In this document: positions 51,907 to 60,975 of the stretch, in pieces
Position numbering within the stretch: position 1 is the stretch's first letter
Layout: each line of letters begins with the position of its first letter
From: an uncultured Victivallales bacterium
GTDB taxonomy: Bacteria; Verrucomicrobiota; Lentisphaeria; Victivallales; UBA1829
Reading direction: 5' to 3'
Assembly (NCBI GenBank): GCA_934644965.1
Contig: CAKUDG010000001.1
Coordinates: 248,001 to 312,000 of the forward strand
Length of the DNA stretch: 64,000 bases
The notes under the pieces: model-generated
The model's input: only the letters and a program-made list of their open reading frames with translations
Database searches by the model: none
Told to the model about the DNA's origin: nothing
Position numbers and translations under genes: made by a program

Positions 51907-52206
51907 TAACAGGATGCGGCATGGATGAAATGAACGGCACGGCCGGACACGACTGAAAAAGAGGACAGCATACATCCCGCCACAGGAATCATGCTTGGCA
52001 AAGACAAGGGAAAAGGAAGAAACGGGGAAGCCGGTATTTTTATCGGATGCGTATATTCATCAGGGAAGGAGGTGCGGAAGATCGGGAAGGAAGAAACTTG
52101 GCATTCGGGTAAAGTTTTTTGCAGCAGGTCTTTTTGAATTTTGCAGAAAACCTGAGTCACGGACAGGTTTCACCCCTGCGGGGGAAAAACAATCGGGAGA
52201 AAACAA
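51907..52206 (+). other. Long 5' leader of the pseudopilin mRNA
   Basis: About 300 nt lie between the predicted transcription start and the ATG. It contains a very short ORF with several ATGs near 51912-51950 and a GC-rich segment just before the gene. I do not recognise a known riboswitch class; a c-di-GMP-I core was looked for and not seen. Confidence 0.45.
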
Positions 52207-53034
52207 ATGAAAAAGAATCACGGTCTTTTCAGAAGTCAAAGTTTCACATTGATTGAACTACTTGTCGTCATAGCGATCATCGCCATTTTGGCGGGGATGC
52301 TGATGCCAGCGCTGGCGGCGGCACGTGCGAAGGCACAGGCCATCAACTGCGTTTCCAACATGAAACAGAACTTTACCATGTTCGCGATTTATTATGCGGA
52401 CAATCAGTTCATGCCTCCGAGAGGCGTCCAGGTGGATTTCGCTTCGGATGGAACCAACCGTTATATGACCTGGGCTGTTCTGGAGAAACTCGGATATGCT
52501 CAGGCTGCCTCTCAGTCTCTCAATACAGGGTACGGCGGAGACGGGCCTTATGTGAAACAGTGGTGGTGCCCGAGCATTTCGATGGGACCGGATACGGCAT
52601 ATGACCTGAAGCCCCTCAAGACAGTTGCGATGAACGGATACGGAGCTTCCTACGGGATCAATCCGCATTATCTGGGATCGGATTCCAGGAACTATGAAAA
52701 GAATCCGGGCGGAGTGTTCATGAGCGAAGGATCGAGCATGGGACTGGGAACGACCAGCGGTTTCAAACATGTGGAATTCCGTCACGGCGTGAATCCTGTG
52801 ATGAATGAAATGTCGGGCTTCGACGAACCCATCGTCGGCTTCTGCAACAACATGGACGGCGGCAGCTATCTGAACCTGGTCAATGCCGACGGCGGAATGG
52901 AAACTTATACTGCGACAGCCAGAGGCGCCTTCTATGACCGCCTCATCGAAGTCCCCGCACTCTCCGATACACTTGGACATGCGACCGAAGAAGACACGGG
53001 CTGTTCGGTTTGCTACACTCAGTCCGCAGGCTGA
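52207..53034 (+). CDS. Type II/IV pseudopilin-like protein (prepilin N-terminal methylation domain)
   Basis: The protein has 275 residues. The class III signal reads [20 protein letters not shown], with Phe as the first mature residue, Glu5 present, and Ser rather than Gly at -1. The hydrophobic helix continues [20 protein letters not shown], the form found in great numbers in Lentisphaerota and Planctomycetota. The C-terminal domain resembles the DUF1559-type head, with the usual FRHG-like segment ([13 protein letters not shown]) and Cys near the end. It could be exported through a type II secretion-like system; its function is unknown. Confidence 0.92.
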   Translation: MKKNHGLFRSQSFTLIELLVVIAIIAILAGMLMPALAAARAKAQAINCVSNMKQNFTMFAIYYADNQFMPPRGVQVDFASDGTNRYMTWAVLEKLGYAQAASQSLNTGYGGDGPYVKQWWCPSISMGPDTAYDLKPLKTVAMNGYGASYGINPHYLGSDSRNYEKNPGGVFMSEGSSMGLGTTSGFKHVEFRHGVNPVMNEMSGFDEPIVGFCNNMDGGSYLNLVNADGGMETYTATARGAFYDRLIEVPALSDTLGHATEEDTGCSVCYTQSAG

Positions 53035-53077
53035 TCTCATTTCATTGGAATGATCTTAAAGCAAATGAGGTAGATTT

Positions 53078-53767
53078 ATGGAAAATGTGATACTGGCAAT
53101 TGCAATTTTCTGCGGTATTGCAGGGGTTTATTTCCTGAAAAAGACACAGAAGCATCAGCTGGGCATTGTCCTGGTGGTGCTGATGTGCGGAGGTCTCGTC
53201 TACTATGCGGTGATGCATTATACGGTCTCCTCGCGTCTTTCCGACCGGACGGCGAATATTCTGTTTGACGGTCAGGCCTATGTCATCGCCCGGGTCATGA
53301 AGGATCACTTCCCGAATGCGAAGCAGGCGGTGGTTCTGGGCTGGGGTGATGCGGAGAGAGTCGGGAAAATGAATGAGGCGATCAAGAACTTCGGATGCAG
53401 CAATACCGAATACATCGCTCTCTTTGAAAAAGAGCCGCTCAGTCCGGAGGAAAGAATGTTTTCCGCAGTCGGGAAAGCCTCCAAGGAGTCGCCTGCGGTC
53501 GAGTCGGCGGACGTGCTCTTCTCCGTTTTCGGATTTGATACAAAAACGGCGAAGCACCTCAAAAAAGGCCAGCAGATTGTCATGATAGACAGTCTGCCGG
53601 ACAAAGAGCTCTGGGAAAAAGGAGTGGTGAAAGTCGCAGTGCGCAGAAAGGGAAACCTCTCCCAGGAAAGTTTATCAGAGGATCCTGAAAAATACTACCA
53701 GGAAGCATGCGGCGTGTACGTCAATGACGGAAAACTGACATTCGACGCACACGGCAACTTCAAATAA
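53078..53767 (+). CDS. Hypothetical protein with two N-terminal membrane segments
   Basis: The protein has 229 residues. It starts MENVILAIAIFCGIAGVYFL, then a second hydrophobic segment (~30-48), and a mainly soluble domain from ~55. Within it are strand-like motifs AVVLGWGD, TEYIALFEKEPL, ADVLFSVFGFD and QQIVMIDSLP that suggest an alpha/beta Rossmann-like fold. I recognise no family. It lies 43 bp after the pseudopilin and shares its terminator, so it is probably in the same operon and may assist that protein; this is inference. Confidence 0.7.
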   Translation: MENVILAIAIFCGIAGVYFLKKTQKHQLGIVLVVLMCGGLVYYAVMHYTVSSRLSDRTANILFDGQAYVIARVMKDHFPNAKQAVVLGWGDAERVGKMNEAIKNFGCSNTEYIALFEKEPLSPEERMFSAVGKASKESPAVESADVLFSVFGFDTKTAKHLKKGQQIVMIDSLPDKELWEKGVVKVAVRRKGNLSQESLSEDPEKYYQEACGVYVNDGKLTFDAHGNFK

Positions 53768-53788
53768 GTCTCTTTCTTCCCTCCCTGT

Positions 53789-53854
53789 GCGGATGTGCAA
53801 CGCATCCGCCGGCATGGCCGCCTCTCTTCTTCCGGGCGGCCATGCCTTTTTTTT
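53789..53854 (+). terminator. Double hairpin with intrinsic terminator
   Basis: The first hairpin is GCGGATG (53789-53795)/CATCCGC (53803-53809). The second is GGCATGGCCGCC (53811-53822)/GGCGGCCATGCC (53835-53846), followed by T8. It ends the pseudopilin operon. Confidence 0.93.
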
Positions 53855-54029
53855 CACCTTTCCCACCAAGAAAAGATCTGAAGCGGATTCCCTTCTGAAA
53901 ATCACAAACAGATAAGAAATCCCCTTTTTTTTACATTCCATTTTCCCATGGACAGCCTATACTTTCCATAATGGGCGCCATTCAGAGAACGCCATCACTC
54001 GCGGCTGAAAAAAAAGGAGAGATCTTTCC

Positions 54030-56309
54030 ATGCTGAACGAATTTTCCATTTCCCCGAAGGAAAAAAAGATCCTGCTTTCCAAGTTTCGCAATCCGGAATG
54101 TTTTCTCGATCCGGAAACAGGCAGAGACAACGAAACTCTCCGCAACGACGTTCTCCTTCTCGCCGATTCCCTGAAGGGACTGCCGCATCCGCTGATCAAG
54201 GCCAAAGTCTTTGAATATCTCTGCTTCAATATGCGTACGGGAGTCCATGCGGCGGATCCCTTCCCCGCATTCGGATGCTGGAACCGGGACAGACGCCCAG
54301 CGGCGCCCCTGCTCCGCCGCTGGGAAACGGAAGTCAATGAACGTCTTCTCCCGGAAACAAGCTCCCGGATCGCGGAATTCAACCGCGCCGGAATCTATGC
54401 CGTATGGAAAGACTTCGATCACTCCGTGCCGGACTGGGACGACATTCTCGAACTCGGTTTCCACGGTCTGCTCGAACGGGCACAGAAATACCGTGAGAAA
54501 AGAGCTCTGGAAAACAAAAACACTCCGGAATCCGAGATCTATTTTGAGTCAGTCGGAATCACTTACAATGCCATTCTGAAAACACTTCTCCGCTTTGCCT
54601 GCTATGCGGAGAAAAGGGCGGAGCAGGAGCAAGACCTCTCCAGCCGCGGAGGAGGAGGAAAAGCGGACGGGAACAAAAGCAGCAGCAGAATCTCCAGGCT
54701 CGCCACCGCACTGCGTCACCTTTCCTGCGCCGCACCGGGAAATCTGTACGAGGCGCTCCTGCTCATCTTTCTTTATTTTCTTTTTGGCGAACATGTCGAT
54801 CACATGCAGGTGCGTTCGCTGGGGAATCTGGACCGCATTCTGTATCCGTATTATAAACGGGACCTGAGTTCCGGAACCTTCACGGAAGAGGAGATCCGGA
54901 GACTTCTGGGCTGCTTCATGCTTCAGTTCGCCTCCATCAACAATTATTGGGGACACCCCTTCTATCTGGGGGGAACGGAGAAAGACTCTTCAAGCGGAAT
55001 CAACGAACTCTCCTTTCTGATTCTGGACGTCTTCGATTCCCTTTCAATCACTTCGCCGAAGATCCAGCTGAAATATTCCGCCCGGACGCCGCGCGACTTT
55101 CTTCTGAAGGCATTCGAGATGATCCGGCATGGAAACAGCAGTCTGGTTTTTGTCTCGGAGGACGGGATCAAACGCGCGATGATGTCCTGCGGGCATACGG
55201 AAGAGGAAGCGCGTACCTGCCATGTCTGCGGCTGCTATGAATTCGGCGCTGCCGGCGCCTCCAACGCCACCGCGCCCTGCTATCTGAACCTGCCCAAAGG
55301 AATCGAACTTCTGCTGAACAACGGAAGGGATCCGATGACGGGAATTGACTCGGGAATCCGGGGTGATGAGATCGGAAATATCGGCGACTTCGATTCTTTT
55401 TACCGGAATTACCTGCATTTCGTGAATGAAATGATTGAAATTACCGTCGGACAGGTCAACGAATTTGAAAAACATCTTTCGGCGATCAATCCCGGGGCAG
55501 TGCTCTGCGCCGCGATCAAACACAGTCTCGAAACGGCGCGCGACGCCTTTTCCACCGGCTGTCTCTACAACAACACTCTCATGCTTTATTCCGGTTTCGC
55601 AAGCGCGGTCGATTCCCTGTCGGCGATCCGGAAATTCGTTTTCAGGGAAAAAGTTCTCTCTCTCTCCGAAATGGCGGAAACGCTCCGGAGCAACTGGGAG
55701 GGCCGCGAAGCGCTTCGCCTCCGGATCCGGCACGACTCGGCAAAGTACGGAAACGGAGACAAGGAAAGTGATTTTCTTGCCGAAATGCTGGCAAATTTCC
55801 TCAGTTCCAAAATCAATCTGCGCCCCAACAGCCGGGGCGGATTCTGGATGGCGAGCGGGCATGCGGCAAGATCGTTCATCACACTCGGAGAAAAAACTTC
55901 CGCCACGCCGGACGGGAGAAAGAAAGGGGAGGAACTGTCTAAAAACCTTTCTCCCGTCATGGGGACGGACGTCAACGGGAGCGCCGCGCTGCTGCGTTCC
56001 GTGACGGAAATCGATTCCTCCCGTTTCCCGGGAGACTTTTCCCTCGATGTCATGATGCATCCCGCCACAGTCTCCGGAGAAGATGGACTGAATGTTCTTT
56101 TCTCACTCCTTGAAATCTACAGAAAGAGAAACGGGATTGCTCTTCATTTCAACCTCTTCGATCAGGAAACACTTTTGGATGCACAGAAACACCCGGAAAA
56201 ATATGAATCGCTCCAGGTCCGCGTCTGCGGCTGGAACGTCCGCTGGAATGATCTCTCGCGAAAGGAGCAGGATGCCTACATTGAACGAGCCTCAAGAATC
56301 CGGGAATGA
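54030..56309 (+). CDS. Glycyl radical enzyme (pyruvate formate-lyase superfamily), function unknown
   Basis: The protein has 759 residues. The fold is shown by the C-terminal motifs TSATPDGRKKGEELSKNLSP, NLFDQETLLDAQKHPEKYES and the radical loop QVRVCGWNVRW, with the glycyl radical at Gly734. The usual loop is RVxGY or RVxGF; here Cys precedes the Gly and Trp follows. The thiyl site is VCGCYEFG with Cys402 and Glu404, as in the dehydratase/CutC-like G-C-x-E branch. A Gly/Ser-rich insert lies near 205-225. It is not clearly PFL, glycerol dehydratase, CutC or HypD from what I can see. Its activase overlaps the 3' end by 38 bp. Confidence 0.88.
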   Translation: MLNEFSISPKEKKILLSKFRNPECFLDPETGRDNETLRNDVLLLADSLKGLPHPLIKAKVFEYLCFNMRTGVHAADPFPAFGCWNRDRRPAAPLLRRWETEVNERLLPETSSRIAEFNRAGIYAVWKDFDHSVPDWDDILELGFHGLLERAQKYREKRALENKNTPESEIYFESVGITYNAILKTLLRFACYAEKRAEQEQDLSSRGGGGKADGNKSSSRISRLATALRHLSCAAPGNLYEALLLIFLYFLFGEHVDHMQVRSLGNLDRILYPYYKRDLSSGTFTEEEIRRLLGCFMLQFASINNYWGHPFYLGGTEKDSSSGINELSFLILDVFDSLSITSPKIQLKYSARTPRDFLLKAFEMIRHGNSSLVFVSEDGIKRAMMSCGHTEEEARTCHVCGCYEFGAAGASNATAPCYLNLPKGIELLLNNGRDPMTGIDSGIRGDEIGNIGDFDSFYRNYLHFVNEMIEITVGQVNEFEKHLSAINPGAVLCAAIKHSLETARDAFSTGCLYNNTLMLYSGFASAVDSLSAIRKFVFREKVLSLSEMAETLRSNWEGREALRLRIRHDSAKYGNGDKESDFLAEMLANFLSSKINLRPNSRGGFWMASGHAARSFITLGEKTSATPDGRKKGEELSKNLSPVMGTDVNGSAALLRSVTEIDSSRFPGDFSLDVMMHPATVSGEDGLNVLFSLLEIYRKRNGIALHFNLFDQETLLDAQKHPEKYESLQVRVCGWNVRWNDLSRKEQDAYIERASRIRE

Positions 56310-57456
56310 ATCAAAGAAAGCTTCCTGCACGGATTTTCCGTCCGTTTCTCTTCCCCTGTCGGACAAAGAAAATGGAAACGAAACAGGCGAAATCAAGGAA
56401 AAGGAAAAGGAAAAAACACTCTTTCTCCTTCACCGTTCCCACCTCCCCCACCCCGCCCACGCCGAGACGGGAAGGAGAGCCCTTCTTGCAGACATCCGCC
56501 ACTTTTCCGTCCACGACGGTCCCGGAATCCGGACCACCTTTTTCCTGAAGGGCTGCCCTCTCCGCTGCCGCTGGTGCCACAACCCCGAAACCTTTTCCCC
56601 CACTGCGCAGATGGCCTTTTATGAACAGAACTGCATCCTCTGCGGAGAATGCGAGAAAGTCTGCCCCTCCGGAGCCCATAGGATCCTCCCGGGAACGCAG
56701 AGATTCCTCGGGCAAACCCAGCGGTCCGCAGGACGGAAGTCTGCATGGGATGAGGAATCGCCTGCATTTACCCGCCACCAATTCCACCGGAAACTCTGTA
56801 CCGCATGCGGGAAATGTGAAGAGGTATGCCCTTCCGGAGCACTCCGACTGTACGGGAAGGAAAAAAGCGTGTCCGAAATGCTCGAAGAGGCATTGAGCGA
56901 CCGGGAATTTTATGACGAATCCGGAGGCGGAGTGACTCTTTCCGGAGGCGAACCGCTTCTTCAGGCGGAGTTCTGCCGGGCATTCTTCTCCGCATGCCGG
57001 GCGGAAGGAATCCATACCGCCCTGGACAGCAGCTGTTTCGCCCCGCGGAGAGCGCTGGAAGACCTTCTCCCGTATACGGATCTCTTCCTCGCCGACTGGA
57101 AACACCCCGATCCCGAAGTCCATGAAGCCCTGACCGGACAGGAAAACGCTCTCATCCGGGAAAATCTGCTCTTCCTTGCCCGTGAAGGAGCCGTAATCGA
57201 AATCCGCATTCCCCTCGTCCCCGGGATCAACGATTCCGAAAAGGATCTGAAGCGGAGCGGGGAATTTCTGAGGCGTCTGAATCCGTGCAGGGTCCGTCTT
57301 CTTGCCTATCATCCGCTGGCGAGGACAAAATATGCCGCACTCGGAATCGCAGGGCATTTCATGGAGGGAATCACCCCTCCCTCCGACAACGACTTGAGGA
57401 CAGCCGCGGACTTCCTCCGCAGATACGGACTCAATGCCGTGCCGGGATGGCTGTAA
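56272..57456 (+). CDS. Glycyl-radical enzyme activating protein (radical SAM)
   Basis: The protein has 394 residues. Start ATG 56272 is chosen for the ideal AAAGGAG 5 bp upstream; it overlaps the enzyme gene. The radical SAM cluster is GCPLRCRWCHNPE (Cx3Cx2C), preceded by FSVHDGPGIRTTFFLKG, the family's substrate loop. A two-cluster ferredoxin insert follows (CILCGECEKVCPSG and CTACGKCEEVCPSG), then LSGGEPLLQ and the barrel to the end. It makes the glycyl radical on the upstream enzyme. Before the core there is an unusual charged extension of ~70 residues. Confidence 0.93.
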   Translation: MPTLNEPQESGNESKKASCTDFPSVSLPLSDKENGNETGEIKEKEKEKTLFLLHRSHLPHPAHAETGRRALLADIRHFSVHDGPGIRTTFFLKGCPLRCRWCHNPETFSPTAQMAFYEQNCILCGECEKVCPSGAHRILPGTQRFLGQTQRSAGRKSAWDEESPAFTRHQFHRKLCTACGKCEEVCPSGALRLYGKEKSVSEMLEEALSDREFYDESGGGVTLSGGEPLLQAEFCRAFFSACRAEGIHTALDSSCFAPRRALEDLLPYTDLFLADWKHPDPEVHEALTGQENALIRENLLFLAREGAVIEIRIPLVPGINDSEKDLKRSGEFLRRLNPCRVRLLAYHPLARTKYAALGIAGHFMEGITPPSDNDLRTAADFLRRYGLNAVPGWL

Positions 57457-57561
57457 ATTCCTTCCGGAATCATGCTGCCGAGAAGAGAGAAAGAAAACGC
57501 TTGTACCTCCCCCCTCCTCCTCCTCTTTTTCCTTCCCTTCCCCTCCTTCCAGCGCCCTTTC

Positions 57562-58719
57562 TCACTTCCGGGATGAGACGGAGAGGAAAGCGGATTCCAG
57601 ATATTCCAGCGCCACATCCTCCCTCCGGCAGAAATCGGCAGATCCGGCATACGAACGCACGGAGTGCGAAATTTCCTCCAGACGGGGCAGCATGGATTTC
57701 AACTGCTCATTCAGCTCCTGCTGGGAGAAGGGTTCGGAGAGCACCGTGCCTCCGGACTCGCGCACATAGGGAGAAAAACCGCATTCTCCGCTGCAGAGGA
57801 CAGGGAGTCCCGAAGCAATTCCTTCGACCAGAACGCTTCCCGCGGATTCTTCCCGAGCCGGATGCACCATCAGATCCGAAGCGAGCAGCAGCTCCGGCAC
57901 ATCGTTTCTGCCGCCGAGAACGCGAATTTTCTCCGACACGCCCAGCGCCGATGCCAGAGCCATGCAGCGTTTCACGGAACCCGGTCCCGCCAGGCACAGA
58001 ACACAACGATCCTTCCACCCGGGTGGAAGGGACGCCAGCGCGCGGATGACGCGGTCTCCACCCTTCAGATCAAAATTGGAAGCCAGAAGAAGAAGTGCCA
58101 GATCGTTTTGCGAAAGGCCGAGTTCCGCACGTTTTGAAACACGGAGACTCTCCGCAGCCGCAACCGTCTCCGGCCGACGACAGGCCGGATTCATCCCCGG
58201 AGGCAGAAGGAAAAAGCGCTGTTCCTGCGTTCCGTAACAGGCAGAATAGTCCGTTTTCTGGCTCGGAGCAATGTAAAGGATCCGGGTCTCCGAACGGGGG
58301 CTGAAAATGGCGGATTCCATCTGCAGAAAGACCCGGTAACGGGGATGGAAACGAAGGGAGAGCCGACTGTGTTTCTTCGGAAGTTCCGCAGCAAGGCAGT
58401 TATCCGCGGCAAAATAAAAATCGCATCCGGCAATCCGGTTGAAAGCGACGGTCAGATCGAATCGTCCCGGAAGAAGACGGACCTCCTCCTGAAAACGGCG
58501 TTCAAAGTCCTTCATGGCCCCGTGATTCGTCAGAGCACGGGTTTTCAGGAAGCGCACGGAAAGCCCGGACGTCTCCGCGGGAAGAGGCGCATTCTTCCAT
58601 TCCGACACAAAAACCGTCACCTGATGTCCGCGCGCGACGGCTTTCTCCGCCATGCGCATCATGTCGCGCTGGAGGCCTCCGAAGGGAAAGTATTTGAAGA
58701 GTGCAAACGCCAGATTCAT
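57562..58719 (-). CDS. waaG: LPS core glycosyltransferase, WaaG-like (GT4)
   Basis: The protein has 385 residues. It closely follows E. coli WaaG along its length: FALFKYFPFGGLQRDMMRMA, HGxxxxF near LTNHGAMKDF, FNRIAGCDFYFAAD, FLLPPGMNPACR, ALASLPPG, LGGRNDVPELLLASDLMVHP, AREESAGSVLVEGIASGLPV (the E-x7-E signature) and EPFSQQELNE. WaaG adds the first glucose of the outer core to heptose. This implies a heptose-containing LPS. Convergent with the GRE activase across 105 bp of pyrimidine-rich DNA. Confidence 0.93.
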   Translation of the reverse strand: MNLAFALFKYFPFGGLQRDMMRMAEKAVARGHQVTVFVSEWKNAPLPAETSGLSVRFLKTRALTNHGAMKDFERRFQEEVRLLPGRFDLTVAFNRIAGCDFYFAADNCLAAELPKKHSRLSLRFHPRYRVFLQMESAIFSPRSETRILYIAPSQKTDYSACYGTQEQRFFLLPPGMNPACRRPETVAAAESLRVSKRAELGLSQNDLALLLLASNFDLKGGDRVIRALASLPPGWKDRCVLCLAGPGSVKRCMALASALGVSEKIRVLGGRNDVPELLLASDLMVHPAREESAGSVLVEGIASGLPVLCSGECGFSPYVRESGGTVLSEPFSQQELNEQLKSMLPRLEEISHSVRSYAGSADFCRREDVALEYLESAFLSVSSRK

Positions 58720-59180
58720 TGCAAAGAAGCCAAGTATTCTTTCCTGATTTCAGATTTATCCCTGATATATTTCCTGTTTTTCAGCGTTTTTTCAGAGAGA
58801 GAGAGGTGTCTCTTCTCCAGAGATCCACGTGTCTCTCCGCGGAAAAGAGAGCAGCCGCGGTAATAACGCCGCAGAAGGCGGAAGCCGGAATTTCCCCGGG
58901 AGCTGCCGTCTCTTTCTCTTGCGGAATATAATACAGGAAGCTCCTGCTTGCAAGCTCATTTTCCTTCAGAGCGGACTCCCGGAAACGGATTGTTTCCGGG
59001 GGAAAGAAGGGAAAGAAAATGGGAAATCTTGCTTTTTTCCCTCCCGAACTGTTTCTTTTCCTTTTTTTCTTTTCTTTTCCTCTCCCTCCGCTTTCCCGGC
59101 AGAGGACTTGAAAAAAGGAAGCAGCCCGTATACATTTCCCTGTCGGGATTCAACCAGAAGGCAAAAGGAGGAATGTTCTT
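58720..59180. other. Divergent intergenic region waaG / nitroreductase with leader hairpins
   Basis: TATAAT at 58927-58932 may be a plus-strand -10 without a clear -35. Downstream are a 10-bp palindrome GCTTGCAAGC (58946-58955) and a perfect hairpin CCCGGAAAC (58978-58986)/GTTTCCGGG (58992-59000). They are followed by a GGGAAA...TTTCCC pair near 59021-59042 and a T-rich tract, which could make an attenuator. Confidence 0.45.
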
Positions 59181-60044
59181 ATGTATAAAGAATCCATCGA
59201 ACTGAAAATCGACCATGGGAAATGCATACGCTGCGGACTCTGTGTTGAAAAATGCGTCAACCGCGTTCTTTCCATGGGGAAAGAGGGAGGATATCCGGAA
59301 GAGGCAGAGGACGGAGGATCGGCCAGATGCATTCACTGCGCACACTGCGTCATGATCTGTCCGGAAGGAGCTCTTTCCATCGACGGCATTTCTCCGGACA
59401 GCTGTCCGGCCCCCGGGATCTTCCCGGATCCGGAAAGAATGCGGGATCTGCTGCGGGGCCGGCGCTCCTTCCGCCATTACAAGCGCGAAAACGTGCCGCA
59501 GGAAACGCTCCGGGAACTGCTGGACGCCATGCGTTTCTCCCCGACAGGCGTCAACAATCACCGTCTTCATTTTGCCGTGGTCGACAATCTGGAAAGCATG
59601 GACACACTGCGCGAGTACACCAATTCCAAAGTTCTTGAACTGCTGGAAAAAGCTCCGGACTCCGCCCCGGCAATGAAATTCGCGCCGTCGAAACAGGCGA
59701 TTCTGAAAGGAGAGGATCCGATTTTCCGTAGGGCGCCGCACCTTCTGCTGGTGTCAAGCCCGGAGGACGCGCCGTGCGCCGAAATCGACCCGATCATCGC
59801 GCTGAGCTATTTTGAACTGTATGCGCAGAGCAGAAACATCGGGACGCTCTGGTGCGGAAGAGCCATGTCCGCCTTTCATTCGGCTGCTCCGGAAGTCTTC
59901 CGCTTTCTGGGAATTCCGGAGCATTACAGGCCCGGCTACGCAATGCTCTTCGGAATCCCGGAATTCGGATTCCAGAGGGTTGTGATTCCCTCCCCCGTGA
60001 GAGTCAGCCGTCCGCTGGGAAAGAACATCGCCTCCTTCCGCTGA
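59181..60044 (+). CDS. Ferredoxin-nitroreductase fusion
   Basis: The protein has 287 residues. The N-terminal ~70 residues bind two 4Fe-4S clusters (CIRCGLCVEKCVNR, CIHCAHCVMICPEG). The remainder is a nitroreductase FMN fold (RRSFRHYKRENVP, MRFSPTGVNNHRLHF, IGTLWCGRAMS). These fusions are common in anaerobes and reduce small molecules with electrons delivered by the ferredoxin domain; the substrate is not evident. GGAGG precedes the ATG at a slightly long 9-bp spacing. Confidence 0.93.
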   Translation: MYKESIELKIDHGKCIRCGLCVEKCVNRVLSMGKEGGYPEEAEDGGSARCIHCAHCVMICPEGALSIDGISPDSCPAPGIFPDPERMRDLLRGRRSFRHYKRENVPQETLRELLDAMRFSPTGVNNHRLHFAVVDNLESMDTLREYTNSKVLELLEKAPDSAPAMKFAPSKQAILKGEDPIFRRAPHLLLVSSPEDAPCAEIDPIIALSYFELYAQSRNIGTLWCGRAMSAFHSAAPEVFRFLGIPEHYRPGYAMLFGIPEFGFQRVVIPSPVRVSRPLGKNIASFR

Positions 60045-60153
60045 AAAAGGAAGAAACTCCGGAGGAAAGCAAAGGTGGGAAGAAACTCGGGGACCTGTGT
60101 CCAAAGGCAAGGGAGGAGGAAGATTTTCAGGAGAAAACCCGCCTTCGTCCTTC

Positions 60154-60975
60154 CTATTGCGCCGGGGGAAGTTCGGGAGAACGGGAGAATTCCTTGCGGT
60201 ACAGTTTGACCGCCGTGTTCAGGACATCCCGCCAGAGGGACTTGTCCACGGGCGCACCTCCCCGGGAATAGGCCGCGATAAAGCGCAGGGCGTCTCTTTT
60301 CCCGAGTCCCAGATCCATGGACGAGAAAAAAATGCCGGCAAGATCCTTGACCTGCATTCTCCGGGGAATCCGTCTCCGGATCTCCGCACGGTGCAGGTCC
60401 AGCACGAATAAACGCAGTTCCCCTTTTTCAAACGAGCTGCGGTCCAGCAGAAAATGACAGATGTAGCAGTCCCGGTGATTGACGCCCGCACCGTGCATGA
60501 CGGAACAGATCCGCGCGAGTTCCGAAATCAGGCGGTGCTTCAATCCGGAAGGGGGCGGGTTGTCTTTCCACCCGGAGCAGAAGTCCTCCAGACTGGTCAT
60601 ATTGCAGAGTTCCTCGGTCACCAGGAAAGATTCGCGGGAGGCGGGATTGAGCCCCCGTTCGGCGAAGGCGGCGATTTTCATGGTGTCCAGCCCCAGCGCC
60701 TCGAATTTCCGGATGGCAAGATACTCGTTGGCTGCACCAAGGACGGGCTTTTTCAGCTGAAAGAGGTTTTTGAAGATTTCCCTCCAGCCCACGCCGCGGT
60801 GAAGTTTGACGAAGTAGGGTTTCCCCTCCAGGAAAAAACGCAGTGTCTTTCGGTTCTTGACATTCCGGAAAACCTGGCCCTCCAGAGAAAACGCGTGCTC
60901 AAACAGGGCGGAGGATGAATTGCCGGAGGAAAGCCAGCGGGAAGCAAAAGGGTCATTGAGATAGGGTTTGAGCAT
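60154..60975 (-). CDS. waaP: LPS core heptose I kinase
   Basis: The protein has 273 residues. Homology to E. coli RfaP/WaaP is strong: LRFFLEGKPYFVKLHRGVGW, EIFKNLFQLKKPVLGA, EALGLDTM, ERGLNPASRESFLVTEEL, SLEDFCSGW, MHGAGVNHRDCYICHFLL with catalytic Asp, VLDLHRAEIRRRIPRR and KDLAGIFFSSMDLGL. I prefer ATG 60975 (MLKPYLNDPF) because GGAGG and AGGA lie upstream; ATG 61002 sits next to a likely -10 and has no ribosome site. It phosphorylates inner-core heptose, important for outer-membrane integrity. Confidence 0.94.
   Translation of the reverse strand: MLKPYLNDPFASRWLSSGNSSSALFEHAFSLEGQVFRNVKNRKTLRFFLEGKPYFVKLHRGVGWREIFKNLFQLKKPVLGAANEYLAIRKFEALGLDTMKIAAFAERGLNPASRESFLVTEELCNMTSLEDFCSGWKDNPPPSGLKHRLISELARICSVMHGAGVNHRDCYICHFLLDRSSFEKGELRLFVLDLHRAEIRRRIPRRMQVKDLAGIFFSSMDLGLGKRDALRFIAAYSRGGAPVDKSLWRDVLNTAVKLYRKEFSRSPELPPAQ

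Noticed and set aside
51995..52210. 71-residue frame from TTG in the pseudopilin leader
   Set aside because: It has a TTG start without a clear ribosome site, overlaps the pseudopilin ATG, and contains no recognised motif. It is possible but unsupported.
59140..59165. tRNA-like gggattcaaccag sequence
   Set aside because: It looks like the 3' part of a tRNA on the minus strand, but no anticodon arm, D arm or acceptor pairing exists around it.
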